Part shown: positions 32,599 through 41,553 of the stretch, one piece after another | Layout: every line of letters begins with the position of its first letter | Numbering within the stretch: the stretch's first letter is position 1 | NCBI RefSeq assembly: GCF_008373765.1 | Contig: NZ_VUJW01000010.1 | Span: 124,001-188,000 of the forward strand | Length of the DNA stretch: 64,000 nucleotides | Reading direction: 5' to 3' | Source of the DNA: Nocardioides antri | Lineage (GTDB): Bacteria; Actinomycetota; Actinomycetes; Propionibacteriales; Nocardioidaceae | The notes under the pieces: generated by a model | The model's database searches: none | The model's input: only the letters and a program-made list of their open reading frames with translations | Told to the model about the DNA's origin: nothing | Program-made: the position numbers and the translations under genes

Positions 32599-34275
32599 AT
32601 GGGCCAGCGAATGGGCAGGGCACAGCGCGCAGCGCAGCGCAGCAACGAGGCCGACTACGTGGTGGTCGGCTCGGGGAGCTCCGGCTCGATCGTCGCCGCC
32701 CGGCTCGCCCAGTCGGGCGCGAGCGTCATCCTGCTCGAGGCGGGCAAGACCGACGAGCAGATGCTCACCAAGATCCCCGGGATGATCGGCCCGATGCACT
32801 CCGAGCCCAAGCTCAAGAGGCTCAACGACTGGGGCTTCTACTCCGTGCCGCAGGTGGGCCTGGACGGTCGACGGATGCCGACCCCGCGCGGCAAGGTGCT
32901 CGGCGGCTCGAGCTCGGTCAACGGGATGGTGTACGTGCGGGGCAACCGCGCCAACTACGACTCCTGGGCGGCCGAGGGCAACACCGGCTGGAGCGCCGAC
33001 GAGGTCAACGACGCGTTCAAGCGCTACGAGGACTTCGAGGACGGTGAGAACGACTACCGCGGTGCCGGCGGGCCGATCCGGATCACCCGCAACAAGACCC
33101 CGCAGGAGGCCAGCCTCCAGTTCATCCAGGCGACCGCCGACACGCTCGGGGTGAAGATCCTCGACGACTACAACGCCGCCGAGCAGGAGGGGATCGCCCG
33201 GATGCAGCAGAACGCTGCTGACGGGCTCCGCTACTCCTCGGCGCGCGGCTACGTCCACCACCTCGCCCCGCCGACGCTCGAGGTGCAGACCCGCGTCCAG
33301 GCGACGCGGGTCGTGATCGAGAACGGCCGGGCAACCGGCGTCGAGGTGGTGGAGCTGGACCGGGCCGGGGGGCTGCCGAGGGGCGGCGGCGTACGCCGCT
33401 TCATCCGCGCCGGCAAGGAGGTCGTCCTCTCCGCCGGCTTCATCGGCAGCCCGCAGCTGCTCATGCTCTCCGGCATCGGCCACCCCGACCACCTCGCCAC
33501 GGTCGGCATCGACTGCGTCGCGGACCTGCCGGTCGGCGACAACCTGCACGACCACCTGTTCCACCCGCTGACGTTCCACGTGCCGACCGTCCAGCACCGC
33601 GGCACGCCGCTCTACTTCGGCAAGGCGCTGCTCAAGGAGAGGGCCCGCGGCGGCTCGTTCCTGGGCAACTCGGTCTTCGAGTCGGTCGGGTTCGTGCGGA
33701 CGTCGTACGCCACCGACGTCCCGGACCTGCAGCTCCACATGCTGCCGTGGTCCTACCCCACGCCCAACCAGGACGCCCCGATCCGGCACCAGGTCGACCC
33801 GCGGCCGAGCGCGACCGTGTTCTCGACCCTGATCTACCCGCGCAGCCGCGGCACGCTCCGGCTCGCCTCGTCCGACCCGCTGGCGGCCCCGCTGATCGAC
33901 TACGGCTTCCTCCGCGAGAAGGACGACGTCGAGGTGCTCGCCGAGGGCACCGAGATGATCCGCGAGATCATGGCCGGCGCCGCGTTCGGCGGCACGGTCA
34001 AGGAGGAGATCCACCCCGGCGCGGGTCTCAAGGGCGCGGAGCTCCGCAAGGCCCTCAAGCTGCGCTCGACGTCGGTCTACCACGGCGTCGGCACCTGTCG
34101 GATGGGCGTCGACGAGCGTGCGGTGGTCGGTCCCGACCTCAAGGTGCGCGGCGTCGACGGGCTGCGGGTCGCCGACGCGTCGATCATGCCGTCGATCACC
34201 GGGGGCAACACGAACGCGCCGTGCTACATGATCGGGGAGAAGGCCGCCGAGATCATCCTGGGCGGCGTCCGATGA
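32599..34275 (+). CDS. GMC-family FAD oxidoreductase
   Basis: FAD-dependent alcohol oxidoreductase of the glucose-methanol-choline family, 558 residues. The FAD loop GSGSSG is at 24-29, LLEAGKTD follows, GKVLGGSSSVNGMVYVRG is the first GMC signature and SAGFIGSPQLLMLSGIG the second; the C-terminal SVYHGVGTCRMG has the catalytic histidine and the end is TGGNTNAPCYMIGEKAA. ATG 32599 has AGGAG upstream. The next gene overlaps its stop (ATGA). Product aldehyde would go to that dehydrogenase. The upstream KstR-like box suggests a lipid or sterol-derived alcohol. Confidence 0.93.
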   Translation: MGQRMGRAQRAAQRSNEADYVVVGSGSSGSIVAARLAQSGASVILLEAGKTDEQMLTKIPGMIGPMHSEPKLKRLNDWGFYSVPQVGLDGRRMPTPRGKVLGGSSSVNGMVYVRGNRANYDSWAAEGNTGWSADEVNDAFKRYEDFEDGENDYRGAGGPIRITRNKTPQEASLQFIQATADTLGVKILDDYNAAEQEGIARMQQNAADGLRYSSARGYVHHLAPPTLEVQTRVQATRVVIENGRATGVEVVELDRAGGLPRGGGVRRFIRAGKEVVLSAGFIGSPQLLMLSGIGHPDHLATVGIDCVADLPVGDNLHDHLFHPLTFHVPTVQHRGTPLYFGKALLKERARGGSFLGNSVFESVGFVRTSYATDVPDLQLHMLPWSYPTPNQDAPIRHQVDPRPSATVFSTLIYPRSRGTLRLASSDPLAAPLIDYGFLREKDDVEVLAEGTEMIREIMAGAAFGGTVKEEIHPGAGLKGAELRKALKLRSTSVYHGVGTCRMGVDERAVVGPDLKVRGVDGLRVADASIMPSITGGNTNAPCYMIGEKAAEIILGGVR

Positions 34276-35843
34276 GTACGACGACCCGCCCCGCCACGGT
34301 CACCGACGAGCTCCTCGAGCGCCTCGTCGCCCGGGTGCCCGGCTCGTCGGGTGCGACCTGGAAGCTCACCGAGGTCTACACCGGCGAGGTGCTCGTCGAG
34401 CTCCCGCAGTCGACGCCGGAGGACATCGAGCGGGCGTTCCACGAAGCGCGCGCGGCCCAGCGCCTCTGGGCACAGTGGCCGGTCCGGAAGCGGCTGGAGG
34501 TCTTCGAGCGGGCGCACACCCTGCTCATCGACAACGCGCTCACGACGGCGGACCTGATCCAGGTGGAGAGCGGCAAGAACCGGCGGATGGCGATCGAGGA
34601 GACCTGCGACCCGCCGATGGTCATCAGCCACTACCTGAAGCGCGCGCCCAAGCTGCTCGCGCCGAAGAGGCGCGGTGGCCCGGTCCCGTTCCTGTCCACC
34701 TCGACGGAGGTGCACGTCCCCAAGGGCGTGGTCGGGATCATCGCCCCCTGGAACTTCCCGTTCGCGACCGGCCTGTCCGACGCCATCCCGGCGCTGATGG
34801 CCGGCAACGCCGTCGTCGTGAAGCCCGACAACAAGACCGCCCTCAGCCCGCTCTTCGGCATCAGCCTGCTCGAGGAGGCCGGCCTGCCGAAGGGCCTGTT
34901 CCAGGTCGTCTGCGGCGAGGGCCCCGACGTCGGCCCGACCCTCATCGACAACGCCGACTACGTCATGTTCACCGGCTCCACCGCGACTGGCCGGGTGATC
35001 GGCGAGCGCGCCGGCCGCAACCTCATCGGCTGCTGCCTGGAGCTCGGGGGCAAGAACCCGATGGTCGTCCTCGACGACCTGGATGACGCAGCCGTCGAGG
35101 AGTGGGTGGAGTCCGCAGTGTTTGGCGTCTTCGGCAACACCGGGCAGATCTGCATGCACATCGAGCGGATCTACCTCCCCGAGAGCCGGTACGACGAGCT
35201 GCGGGACGCCTTCGTCCGGCGGGCCTCCGGGCTGCGGATCGGTGCGTCGTACGACTTCGGGCCGGAGATCGGCAGCCTGGTCTCCACCGACCACCGCGAC
35301 CGGGTCGCCTCCCACGTGGAGGACGCGGTGACGAAGGGAGCGACCGTCCTGACCGGTGGCCGCGCCCGTCCCGACCTCGGGCCGGCGTTCTTCGAGCCGA
35401 CGGTGCTCGAAGGCGTCACCAAGGACATGCTGGCCGGAAAGACCGAGACGTTCGGCCCGGTCGTCGGCCTCTACCGCTACCGGACCGTCGACGAGGCGAT
35501 CAAGCTCGCCAACGACACCGACTACGGCCTCAACGCCTCGGTCTGGAGCGGCGATATCGCTCGCGCCGAGGAGGTCGCCGCGAGGATCGAGTCCGGCAAC
35601 GTCAACGTCAACGACGCGCTCGCCACGGCGTACGCGTCCAAGGGCACGCCTTCCGGCGGTGTGAAGAGCTCCGGCGTCGGCGCCCGCCACGGCGACCAGG
35701 GCCTCCTCAAGTACACCGACGTCAAGAACGTCGCGGTGCTGAAGAGGCAGGTCCTCGGGGCCCGGCCGGGCCAGAACTACGATGCGTACGTCAAGCAGAT
35801 GCTCAGCTCGCTGAAGCTGATGCGACGACTCCGGGTGCGCTGA
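34272..35843 (+). CDS. Aldehyde dehydrogenase, succinate-semialdehyde dehydrogenase-like
   Basis: NAD(P)-dependent aldehyde dehydrogenase of 523 residues. Cofactor and active-site landmarks: IIAPWNFPF (156-164), FTGSTATG (233-240), catalytic E257 in LELGGKNP and C294 in GNTGQICMHIER. The sequence pattern is near actinobacterial GabD2-type enzymes, but the substrate is more likely set by the co-translated GMC oxidoreductase. The ATG overlaps the GMC stop. A strong hairpin terminator follows 5 bases downstream. Confidence 0.92.
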   Translation: MSTTTRPATVTDELLERLVARVPGSSGATWKLTEVYTGEVLVELPQSTPEDIERAFHEARAAQRLWAQWPVRKRLEVFERAHTLLIDNALTTADLIQVESGKNRRMAIEETCDPPMVISHYLKRAPKLLAPKRRGGPVPFLSTSTEVHVPKGVVGIIAPWNFPFATGLSDAIPALMAGNAVVVKPDNKTALSPLFGISLLEEAGLPKGLFQVVCGEGPDVGPTLIDNADYVMFTGSTATGRVIGERAGRNLIGCCLELGGKNPMVVLDDLDDAAVEEWVESAVFGVFGNTGQICMHIERIYLPESRYDELRDAFVRRASGLRIGASYDFGPEIGSLVSTDHRDRVASHVEDAVTKGATVLTGGRARPDLGPAFFEPTVLEGVTKDMLAGKTETFGPVVGLYRYRTVDEAIKLANDTDYGLNASVWSGDIARAEEVAARIESGNVNVNDALATAYASKGTPSGGVKSSGVGARHGDQGLLKYTDVKNVAVLKRQVLGARPGQNYDAYVKQMLSSLKLMRRLRVR

Positions 35844-35848
35844 AGACA

Positions 35849-35889
35849 GACTCCAGGCCCGGTCGAGCGTGTCGACCGAGCCTGGAGTC
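35849..35889. terminator. Bidirectional terminator hairpin
   Basis: An 18-bp stem with one mismatch, arms at 35849-35866 and 35872-35889, and a 5-base loop (GCGTG). It lies between the convergent aldehyde dehydrogenase and hsp20 genes and can serve both. No long T-run, as is common in actinobacteria. Confidence 0.85.
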
Positions 35890-35895
35890 AGCCGA

Positions 35896-36333
35896 TCAGG
35901 CCTCGATGGCCTCCGTGGTCGGCGTGGCGCCGGCGATCTCGACCTTGCGCGGCTTCGCCTTCTCGGCGACGGGGACGACGAGCCGCAGCACGCCGTTGTC
36001 GTAGCCGGCCTCGATCCGGTCGAGGTCGAGGTTGTCACCCAGGACGAGCTGGCGGCTGAACTGGCCGTGGGTGCGCTCGGACGCGAGCCGCTGCCAGTCG
36101 CCGTTGCCCGCCACGCGCTCTGCCTTCACCGTCAGCACGTTGCGCTCGACGTCGATGTCGATGCTGTCCTTGCTGGCGCCCGGGAGGTCGAACTCGATGA
36201 CGAAGCGGTCGCCCTCACGCCAGGCGTCCATCGGCATCACGGCGGGCCGGTTGGTCGTGCCCCAGCTGTTGCCGAGCAGGTGGCCGGCGAGGCGGTCGAA
36301 GTCGCGGAACGGGTCGGTGGTGCGCAGCAACAT
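35896..36333 (-). CDS. Hsp20/alpha-crystallin family small heat shock protein
   Basis: ATP-independent holdase chaperone of 145 residues. The alpha-crystallin domain (about 35-130) has [30 protein letters not shown] and ends with [20 protein letters not shown], the family's A-x-x-x-n-GVL motif and I-x-I-like tail. It is divergent from a MerR/HspR-like regulator with an inverted repeat in the shared gap, so heat or redox control by that regulator is likely. Confidence 0.93.
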   Translation of the reverse strand: MLLRTTDPFRDFDRLAGHLLGNSWGTTNRPAVMPMDAWREGDRFVIEFDLPGASKDSIDIDVERNVLTVKAERVAGNGDWQRLASERTHGQFSRQLVLGDNLDLDRIEAGYDNGVLRLVVPVAEKAKPRKVEIAGATPTTEAIEA

Positions 36334-36381
36334 GGTTCCTCCTTCGAGTGGGTCGGACGGGTCTCGTCCGATTGCTTCAAG

Positions 36382-36403
36382 ATCTGTAATGACTGTTATA
36401 GAT
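36382..36403. promoter_or_regulatory. Imperfect dyad in the hsp20/MerR divergent promoter
   Basis: ATCTGTAA, six bases, TTATAGAT: 7 of 8 positions symmetric, in an AT-rich island in otherwise GC-rich DNA. A plausible site for the divergent MerR/HspR-like regulator. Confidence 0.45.
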
Positions 36404-36447
36404 TATCTGTCCCGCTAGAATCAAGCCCCAATCCGGAGGAGGTGCCC

Positions 36448-36735
36448 ATGGCTGGTGAGCAGGCGCGCGGGGTCTACGCGATCTCGGTCGCTGCCGACCT
36501 GGTCTCGATGGAGATCCAGAACCTCCGCGTCTACGAGCGACGCGGCCTGGTGGCACCGTCGCGGACGCCGGGAGGGTCGCGGCTCTACAGCCGTGCCGAC
36601 ATCGAGCGTCTCCACCGGATCCGCGAGCTGCTCGCGGACGGCCTCAACCTCGCCGGCATCGGCCGGGTGCTCGAGCTCGAGGCAGAGGTCAAGCGGCTCC
36701 GGCGGGAGAACGCATCGCTCCGCGGCCGCCGGTGA
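36448..36735 (+). CDS. MerR-family regulator, HspR-like
   Basis: A 95-residue MerR-type protein: the winged helix (VAADLVSMEIQNLRVYERRGLVAPSRTPGG and RLYSRADIERL) and a short coiled-coil end (ELEAEVKRLRREN). The size and the HspR-like start (sensing of state then VYERRGLV) fit HspR, the heat-shock repressor. Divergent from hsp20 with a dyad between them. ATG 36448 has GGAGGAGG upstream. No effector cysteines are present, so a metal- or redox-sensing role is unlikely. Confidence 0.85.
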   Translation: MAGEQARGVYAISVAADLVSMEIQNLRVYERRGLVAPSRTPGGSRLYSRADIERLHRIRELLADGLNLAGIGRVLELEAEVKRLRRENASLRGRR

Positions 36736-36747
36736 GCGGCCGGACGG

Positions 36748-37539
36748 TCAGGCGACCTCGAGCGAGCGCTTGGACAGACCCATCCAGAAGCCGTCGATGA
36801 CCTGGGTGCCCGGTGTGCCGGGATCGGTCGCGGCGCCGAGGGTCACGAACAACGGGCTGTAGTGCTCGACGGTCGGGTGGGCGTAGGGCATGCCCGGCGC
36901 CTTCGCGCGGTACGACGCCAGCTCGTCCACGTCGCCGCGCGCCATCGCCTCGCCGGCCCAGGCGTCGAAGTCGGCGGACCACTGCGGGACGGAGGCGTCG
37001 ATCCGCCACTCGGTGAGGAACGGCAGGCCGTGGGTGAGGAACCCCGAGCCGATGATGAGCACGCCCTCGTCGCGGAGGGGACGCAGCCGCTCGCCGAGCT
37101 TGAGGAGCCGCTCGGGGTCGTGGGTGGGCAGCGACATCTGCAGGACCGGGATGTCCGCGTCGGGATACATGATCTTGAGTGGGACCCAGGCCCCGTGGTC
37201 GAGACCGCGTGAGGTGTGCTGGTGCACCGGCTCGGTGTCCGGCATCAGCTGCGCGACCTGCGCCGCGAGCGCGGTGGCGTCCGGGGTGCGGTAGGTCATC
37301 TGGTAGTACTTCGGCGCGAAGCCGCCGAAGTCGTAGACGAGCTCGGCGCCGCTCGCGGTGAGCGAGACGGGCGCGGACTCCCAGTGCGCGCTGACGATGA
37401 GGATCGCCTTGGGCCGCGGCAGTTCGGACGCCCAGTGGGCGAGCTCGGAGGACCACGCCGGGTCGTCCAGCAGCGGCGGTGCGCCGTGGCCGATGTAGAG
37501 CGCGGGCATGCGCTCGATCGCGGTGGTGCCTGCAGTCAT
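36748..37539 (-). CDS. DODA-type extradiol ring-cleavage dioxygenase (LigB/YgiD-like)
   Basis: Non-heme iron dioxygenase of 263 residues in the class III extradiol family, similar to 4,5-DOPA dioxygenases. Probable metal ligands are the histidines in YIGHGAPPLLDD, SAHWES and SGFLTHGLPF, and HPTVEHYSPLFV near the C-terminus. The true substrate is not known. ATG 37539 is followed upstream by a MarR-like dyad at 37552-37567, so expression probably answers to a phenolic or oxidant signal. Confidence 0.88.
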   Translation of the reverse strand: MTAGTTAIERMPALYIGHGAPPLLDDPAWSSELAHWASELPRPKAILIVSAHWESAPVSLTASGAELVYDFGGFAPKYYQMTYRTPDATALAAQVAQLMPDTEPVHQHTSRGLDHGAWVPLKIMYPDADIPVLQMSLPTHDPERLLKLGERLRPLRDEGVLIIGSGFLTHGLPFLTEWRIDASVPQWSADFDAWAGEAMARGDVDELASYRAKAPGMPYAHPTVEHYSPLFVTLGAATDPGTPGTQVIDGFWMGLSKRSLEVA

Positions 37540-37551
37540 GTCCACCCCAAT

Positions 37552-37567
37552 AGTTGAGGATTCAACT
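37552..37567. promoter_or_regulatory. MarR-like operator upstream of the dioxygenase
   Basis: AGTTGA-GGAT-TCAACT, a perfect 16-base dyad of the TTGAnnnnTCAA class used by MarR-family regulators. It starts 13 bases upstream of the dioxygenase start and just after the end of ung. Confidence 0.55.
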
Positions 37568-38269
37568 TTATTCCATCGGGAGCGGCCAGTCCACCGGATC
37601 GCCGCCGCGCTCGACGAGCAGCTGGTTGACCCGGCTGAACGGACGCGACCCGAAGAACCCGCGGCTCGCGGACAGCGGCGACGGGTGTGCGGACTCCACC
37701 CACGGGATCGGCCCGAGGTGCGGCTTGAGCGTCCCCGCGTCCCGCCCCCACAGGATCGCGGCGATCGGCGCACCGACCTCCGCGCGTCGTACGACGGCCG
37801 CGATCGCGCACGCGGTGACGTGCTCCCAGCCCTTGCCGCGGTGCGATGCGGGCCGGCCGGGCTCCACGGTGAGCACCCGGTTCAGCAGCATCACGCCCTG
37901 CTCGGTCCAGGCCGTCAGGTCGCCGTGCGGCGGCGGCGTGACGCCGACGTCGGTGGCCAGCTCCTGGTAGATGTTCGCCAGGCTGCGGGGGATCGGCCGC
38001 ACGTGTGCGTCGACCGCGAAGCACAGCCCGATCGGGTGGCCGGGTGTCGGGTACGGGTCCTGCCCGACGATCAGCACCCGCACGTCGGCCAGCGGGCGAC
38101 GGAAGGCGCGGAACACGGCGTCCCCCGCCGGGAGGTACGGCCGTCCCGCCGCCAGCTCGTCGCGGAGGAACCGGCCCAGGGCACCGATCCGGTCGTCCAC
38201 CGGCGCCAGCGCCTCCGCCCAGTCCGGAGCCATCAGCCCCTTGTCGACGAGTCCAGCCAGCGCGCTCAT
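37568..38269 (-). CDS. ung: Uracil-DNA glycosylase
   Basis: Family 1 uracil-DNA glycosylase of 233 residues that removes uracil from DNA. The water-activating GQDPYPTPG (D71) and the leucine-intercalation loop HPSPLSA are present, with [18 protein letters not shown] between. It runs in the same direction as the dioxygenase gene, and is divergent from the acetyltransferase. Confidence 0.97.
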   Translation of the reverse strand: MSALAGLVDKGLMAPDWAEALAPVDDRIGALGRFLRDELAAGRPYLPAGDAVFRAFRRPLADVRVLIVGQDPYPTPGHPIGLCFAVDAHVRPIPRSLANIYQELATDVGVTPPPHGDLTAWTEQGVMLLNRVLTVEPGRPASHRGKGWEHVTACAIAAVVRRAEVGAPIAAILWGRDAGTLKPHLGPIPWVESAHPSPLSASRGFFGSRPFSRVNQLLVERGGDPVDWPLPME

Positions 38270-38289
38270 CGGGCCATTCTCGCTGCCCC

Positions 38290-38295
38290 TAGGCT
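38290..38295 (+). promoter_or_regulatory. -10 box for the acetyltransferase
   Basis: TAGGCT ends six bases before ATG 38302, a leaderless arrangement in the 32-base gap to ung. Confidence 0.5.
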
Positions 38296-38301
38296 CGAGT
38301 C

Positions 38302-38586
38302 ATGACCGACACCCAGGTGAGCAACAACGTCGAGCGCAACAGGTTCGAGATCCACGCCGAGGACGGGCGAATGGCCGGCTTCACCGAGTATGTCGCCGGC
38401 GAGGGCGTCCGGGACTTCGTGCACACCGTCGTCAAGGACGAGTTCGAGGGGCAGGGCATCGGTAGCAAGCTCGCCCGTGCGGCGCTCGACCAGACCCGCG
38501 CCGACGGCCTGAAGGTCAAGGCGACCTGCCCGTTCATCAAGGGCTGGATCGGGAAGCACCCGGACTACGAGGACCTGCTGGCCTGA
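38302..38586 (+). CDS. Small GNAT-type N-acetyltransferase
   Basis: A 94-residue single-domain acetyltransferase of the YidJ/Gcn5-like group. The acetyl-CoA loop is VVKDEFEGQGIGSKLARAAL (V/I-x-x-x-QGxG), followed by ADGLKVKATCPFIKGWIGKHPDYEDLL, the family's C-terminal signature. Acceptor unknown. A strong terminator begins 12 bases after its stop. Confidence 0.88.
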   Translation: MTDTQVSNNVERNRFEIHAEDGRMAGFTEYVAGEGVRDFVHTVVKDEFEGQGIGSKLARAALDQTRADGLKVKATCPFIKGWIGKHPDYEDLLA

Positions 38587-38597
38587 AAAGCCGTTCA

Positions 38598-38628
38598 GCG
38601 GCGCCCCTCTCCCTCCAAGGGGCGCCGC
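38598..38628 (+). terminator. Terminator hairpin after the acetyltransferase
   Basis: A perfect 11-bp stem (GCGGCGCCCCT with its complement) and a 9-base loop rich in C/T. GC-rich stem-loop of the actinobacterial type, no T-run. Confidence 0.8.
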
Positions 38629-38641
38629 CGGTTGGCTAGCT

Positions 38642-38739
38642 CCGACACGGGCCACGAGGAAAAGTTCCTGGACCACCGGCAGCGCACGAGGCGCCAGCCT
38701 GGCGGGCTCCCTCCAGGGAGTCCCCGTGGCCCGCGTCGG
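38642..38739. ncRNA. Candidate structured RNA between acetyltransferase and hydrolase
   Basis: Outer arms at 38642-38660 and 38721-38739 pair over 19 positions with two mismatches. Inside are AGGAA-AAG-TTCCT (38657-38669), CGCCA-GCC-TGGCG (38692-38704) and CTCCCT-CC-AGGGAG (38707-38720). A 98-base branched fold between two terminator-like elements, with no coding frame of note. It may be a small RNA; no known family is recognised, and the strand is not settled. Confidence 0.45.
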
Positions 38740-38798
38740 TGATGTCGACTCTAGGGGCGGCGGACCTATCCGGGGATCGGGCAGCCGGTCCGAACGTA

Positions 38799-38814
38799 TA
38801 GTCAGAATTGACTA
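38799..38814. promoter_or_regulatory. Inverted repeat at the 3' end of the hydrolase gene
   Basis: TAGTCA-GAAT-TGACTA, a perfect 16-base dyad three bases beyond the hydrolase stop. It has the form of a TetR/MarR-type site although no start codon follows on the plus strand; it may serve a short RNA. Confidence 0.4.
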
Positions 38815-38816
38815 GG

Positions 38817-40022
38817 TCACTTCTTCAGTGCTCGCGAGGCTGACGAGGTGTGCCGGCGCTGGGGATTGGTGCCGATCCCGGAGCCGGACTTCGAAGAGGC
38901 GGACTTCGCGGAGGAGCTCTTCGTGGACGACCGCTTCGTCGTGGCGGTCTTCTCGTCGGTCGACCACTGGGTGATCCACTCGTCCATCACGACCCAGGTC
39001 GTCTGGCGTGCGGCCCGGCCGGTCAGCATGCCGAGGTGGCCGCCGGGGACGATGTCGAACCGGACCTCGGCCGAGCCGGTCAGTAGTGGGGCGATCGCCT
39101 CCACGGCCGGGACCGGGGCGATGCCGTCGGTCGAGCCGCCGAAGATCAGCACCGGCACCTTGATGTCGGCCAGCCGGATGGTGCGGTCGTCGAGGTCGAA
39201 CTCGCCCTGGGCGAGCTGGTTGCCCTTCGCGAAGCGGTGGTAGAGCTGCCCGAACGTGCGGCCGGGGTAGGCGATCATGTTCTCGGTGAACCGGTCGACC
39301 GCCTCGATCTGGGCGAGGAACTCGGTGTCGTCGATGTGGGTGGCGATCGCGAGCGGCTTCGTCACCATCTTCTGGAACGACGAGAGCTGGAACGCCCACT
39401 TCACCAGCGGCTTCGGGGCTCCGCCGAGCAGCTGGTAGCCCTTCGTGATCGGGCCCCTGCCGTTGACCCAGTTGAGCAGCGGCCGCAGCGGCGCGACCAG
39501 CGGCACGAGCGACACGTCGATGGGCGACCCGACCGCGGTCAGCGACGCGATCGGCAGGTCCGGCTGGTCGGCGGCGGAGAGCAGCGAGAAGATCCCGCCG
39601 AGGCTCCACCCGATGACGTGCACCGGGCGGCCGCCGGCGTGGGCGGAGACCTCACGGATCGCGGTGGGCACGACCTCGTCGATCCAGTGCTCCATGCCGA
39701 GGTTGCGGTCGCGGAAGGACACCTCGCCGTACTCCACGAGGTACGTCGGCCGCCCTCCGGTCACGAAGTGCTCCACCAGGGAGCACCCGCGGCGCAGGTC
39801 GTAGCAGATCGCCGGGGCGGCCAGCGGCGTCACCAGCAGCACCGGGTCGCCGGTCTCCTTGACGGTGCCGGACGGACGGTAGTGGTAGACCTCGCGGAGG
39901 ATCCCGTCGTCGATCAGGGTGCGCGGCATGGGGCGCAGGTCGGCGAGGCCGCCGTAGAGCATCTTGTGCGCCACGTTGCTGGCCGCGGACACGACCTGAT
40001 CAGGCTTGGGGATCAGATCCAT
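38817..40022 (-). CDS. Alpha/beta hydrolase, PHA synthase-like
   Basis: A 401-residue protein related to class III PHA synthase PhaC and similar acyltransferases. The nucleophile elbow is GWSLGG (138-143) with Ser140 rather than the Cys of true PHA synthases; D and H of the triad are likely in GGSTDGIAPVPA and VPGGHLGML. A Ser/Lys-rich low-complexity tail (about 355-390) follows. Probably an esterase/acyltransferase, not a confirmed polymerase. ATG 40022 is 65 bases after otsA, possibly in one operon. Confidence 0.82.
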   Translation of the reverse strand: MDLIPKPDQVVSAASNVAHKMLYGGLADLRPMPRTLIDDGILREVYHYRPSGTVKETGDPVLLVTPLAAPAICYDLRRGCSLVEHFVTGGRPTYLVEYGEVSFRDRNLGMEHWIDEVVPTAIREVSAHAGGRPVHVIGWSLGGIFSLLSAADQPDLPIASLTAVGSPIDVSLVPLVAPLRPLLNWVNGRGPITKGYQLLGGAPKPLVKWAFQLSSFQKMVTKPLAIATHIDDTEFLAQIEAVDRFTENMIAYPGRTFGQLYHRFAKGNQLAQGEFDLDDRTIRLADIKVPVLIFGGSTDGIAPVPAVEAIAPLLTGSAEVRFDIVPGGHLGMLTGRAARQTTWVVMDEWITQWSTDEKTATTKRSSTKSSSAKSASSKSGSGIGTNPQRRHTSSASRALKK

Positions 40023-40086
40023 GGGCGAAAAGTACCCTCCGCGGCCCGTCCTGGGCAGCAGGGTCCACCGGCCGGTGCGGCCCCGC

Positions 40087-41532
40087 TCAGGAACGGCTGA
40101 TCGGCCGCGGGTTCTTCGTGTGGTGCGGGACGTCCTCGAGCTCGGTCATGAAGCTCGCGGCCCACGCCTTCACGTCGTGCTGGCTGATCGTCTTGCGCAT
40201 CGCCCGCATCCGGCGGCTGAGCTCCTTGCCGTCGGCCCTGTAGGCCTCGAGCAGCGCCGCCTTCATGCCGTTGATGTCGTAGGGGTTGACCAGCCAGGCC
40301 TGCTTCAGCTCGTCGGCAGCGCCCGCGAACTCCGAGAGCACGAGCGCGCCGTCCTCCTCGACCCGGCAGGCGACGTACTCCTTGCAGACGAGGTTCATCC
40401 CGTCGCGGTACGGCGTCACCACCATGATGTCGGCCGCGCGGTAGAGCGCGGCCATCTCGTCGCGGGGGTAGGACGTGTGCAGGTAGCTGATCGCGGGCCG
40501 GCCGATCCGGCCGAGGTCGCCGTTGATCCGGCCGACCAGGCGCTCGATCTCGTCGCGCAGGATGCGGTACTGCTCCACCTGCTCGCGGGACGGGACGGCG
40601 ACCTGGACGAAGACGGCGTCCTCGACGTCGAAGTGGCCGTCGTTGATGAGCTCGCTGTAGGCACGCAGTCGGGCGTAGATGCCCTTCGTGTAGTCGAGCC
40701 GGTCGATCCCGAGGAAGATCCGCCGGGGGTTGCCGAGGGCCTCGCGGATCGCCTTGGCCCGCTCGACGACCTCGGGGGAGCGGGCGAGCTCCTCGAAGCC
40801 GGCGGAGTCGATCGAGATCGGGAACGCCGCGGCCCGGACCGTGCGCCCGTCGGGGAGGTAGACCAGGTCGCGGTGCGTCTTGTGGCCGACGCGCTGCCGG
40901 ACCAGGCGGACGAAGTTGGCGGCGGCCTCGGGCAGCTGGAAGCCGACGAGGTCGGCGCCGAGCAGCCCCTCGAGCAGCTGGCGCCGCCACGGCAGCTGCC
41001 GGAACAGCTCGGCCGGGGGGAACGGGATGTGGAGGTAGAAGCCGATCCGGAGGTCGGGGCGGAGGTCGCGGAGCATCTGCGGCACCAGCTGGAGCTGGTA
41101 GTCGTGCACCCACACGGTGCCCTTCTCGGCGGCCAGCTCCGCGGCCTTCTCGGCGAACCTCCGGTTGACCTTGACGTACTCGTCCCACCACTCGCGGTGG
41201 AACGCCGGCTTGGCGACGACGTCGTGGTAGAGCGGCCAGAGGGTGGCGTTGGAGAAGCCCTCGTAGTGGCCCTCGATCTCCTCGGCGCTCATCGACATCG
41301 GGACCAGGGAGAGGCCTTCGTCCTCGAACGGCTTCAGCTTCTGGTTGGTGCCACCGGCCCAGCCGATCCACACGCCACCGCCGTGGGTGCGCATCACCGG
41401 CTCGATCGCGGCGACGAGGCCGCCGGGGGACTTGCGCCAGACCTTCCGGCCGGACGGCAAGGTGACCCGGTCGACCGGCAGGCGGTTGGCAACGATCACG
41501 AGGTCGTGGGCCACGTCGGTCACCTTAACCAT
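40087..41532 (-). CDS. otsA: Trehalose-6-phosphate synthase
   Basis: Retaining glycosyltransferase (GT20) making trehalose-6-phosphate from UDP-/GDP-glucose and glucose-6-phosphate. 481 residues. Seen: IVANRLPV at the start, [43 protein letters not shown], and [16 protein letters not shown] with [13 protein letters not shown]. The partner otsB lies 3.1 kb away on the opposite strand. A strong stem-loop fills its divergent gap to the histidine kinase gene. Confidence 0.95.
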   Translation of the reverse strand: MVKVTDVAHDLVIVANRLPVDRVTLPSGRKVWRKSPGGLVAAIEPVMRTHGGGVWIGWAGGTNQKLKPFEDEGLSLVPMSMSAEEIEGHYEGFSNATLWPLYHDVVAKPAFHREWWDEYVKVNRRFAEKAAELAAEKGTVWVHDYQLQLVPQMLRDLRPDLRIGFYLHIPFPPAELFRQLPWRRQLLEGLLGADLVGFQLPEAAANFVRLVRQRVGHKTHRDLVYLPDGRTVRAAAFPISIDSAGFEELARSPEVVERAKAIREALGNPRRIFLGIDRLDYTKGIYARLRAYSELINDGHFDVEDAVFVQVAVPSREQVEQYRILRDEIERLVGRINGDLGRIGRPAISYLHTSYPRDEMAALYRAADIMVVTPYRDGMNLVCKEYVACRVEEDGALVLSEFAGAADELKQAWLVNPYDINGMKAALLEAYRADGKELSRRMRAMRKTISQHDVKAWAASFMTELEDVPHHTKNPRPISRS

Positions 41533-41553
41533 CTCTGGAGCTCAAAGCGCGGC

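Noticed and set aside
38817-40022. Call as a true PHA synthase
   Set aside because: The nucleophile is Ser in GWSLGG rather than the catalytic Cys of PhaC, and no pha genes are adjacent.
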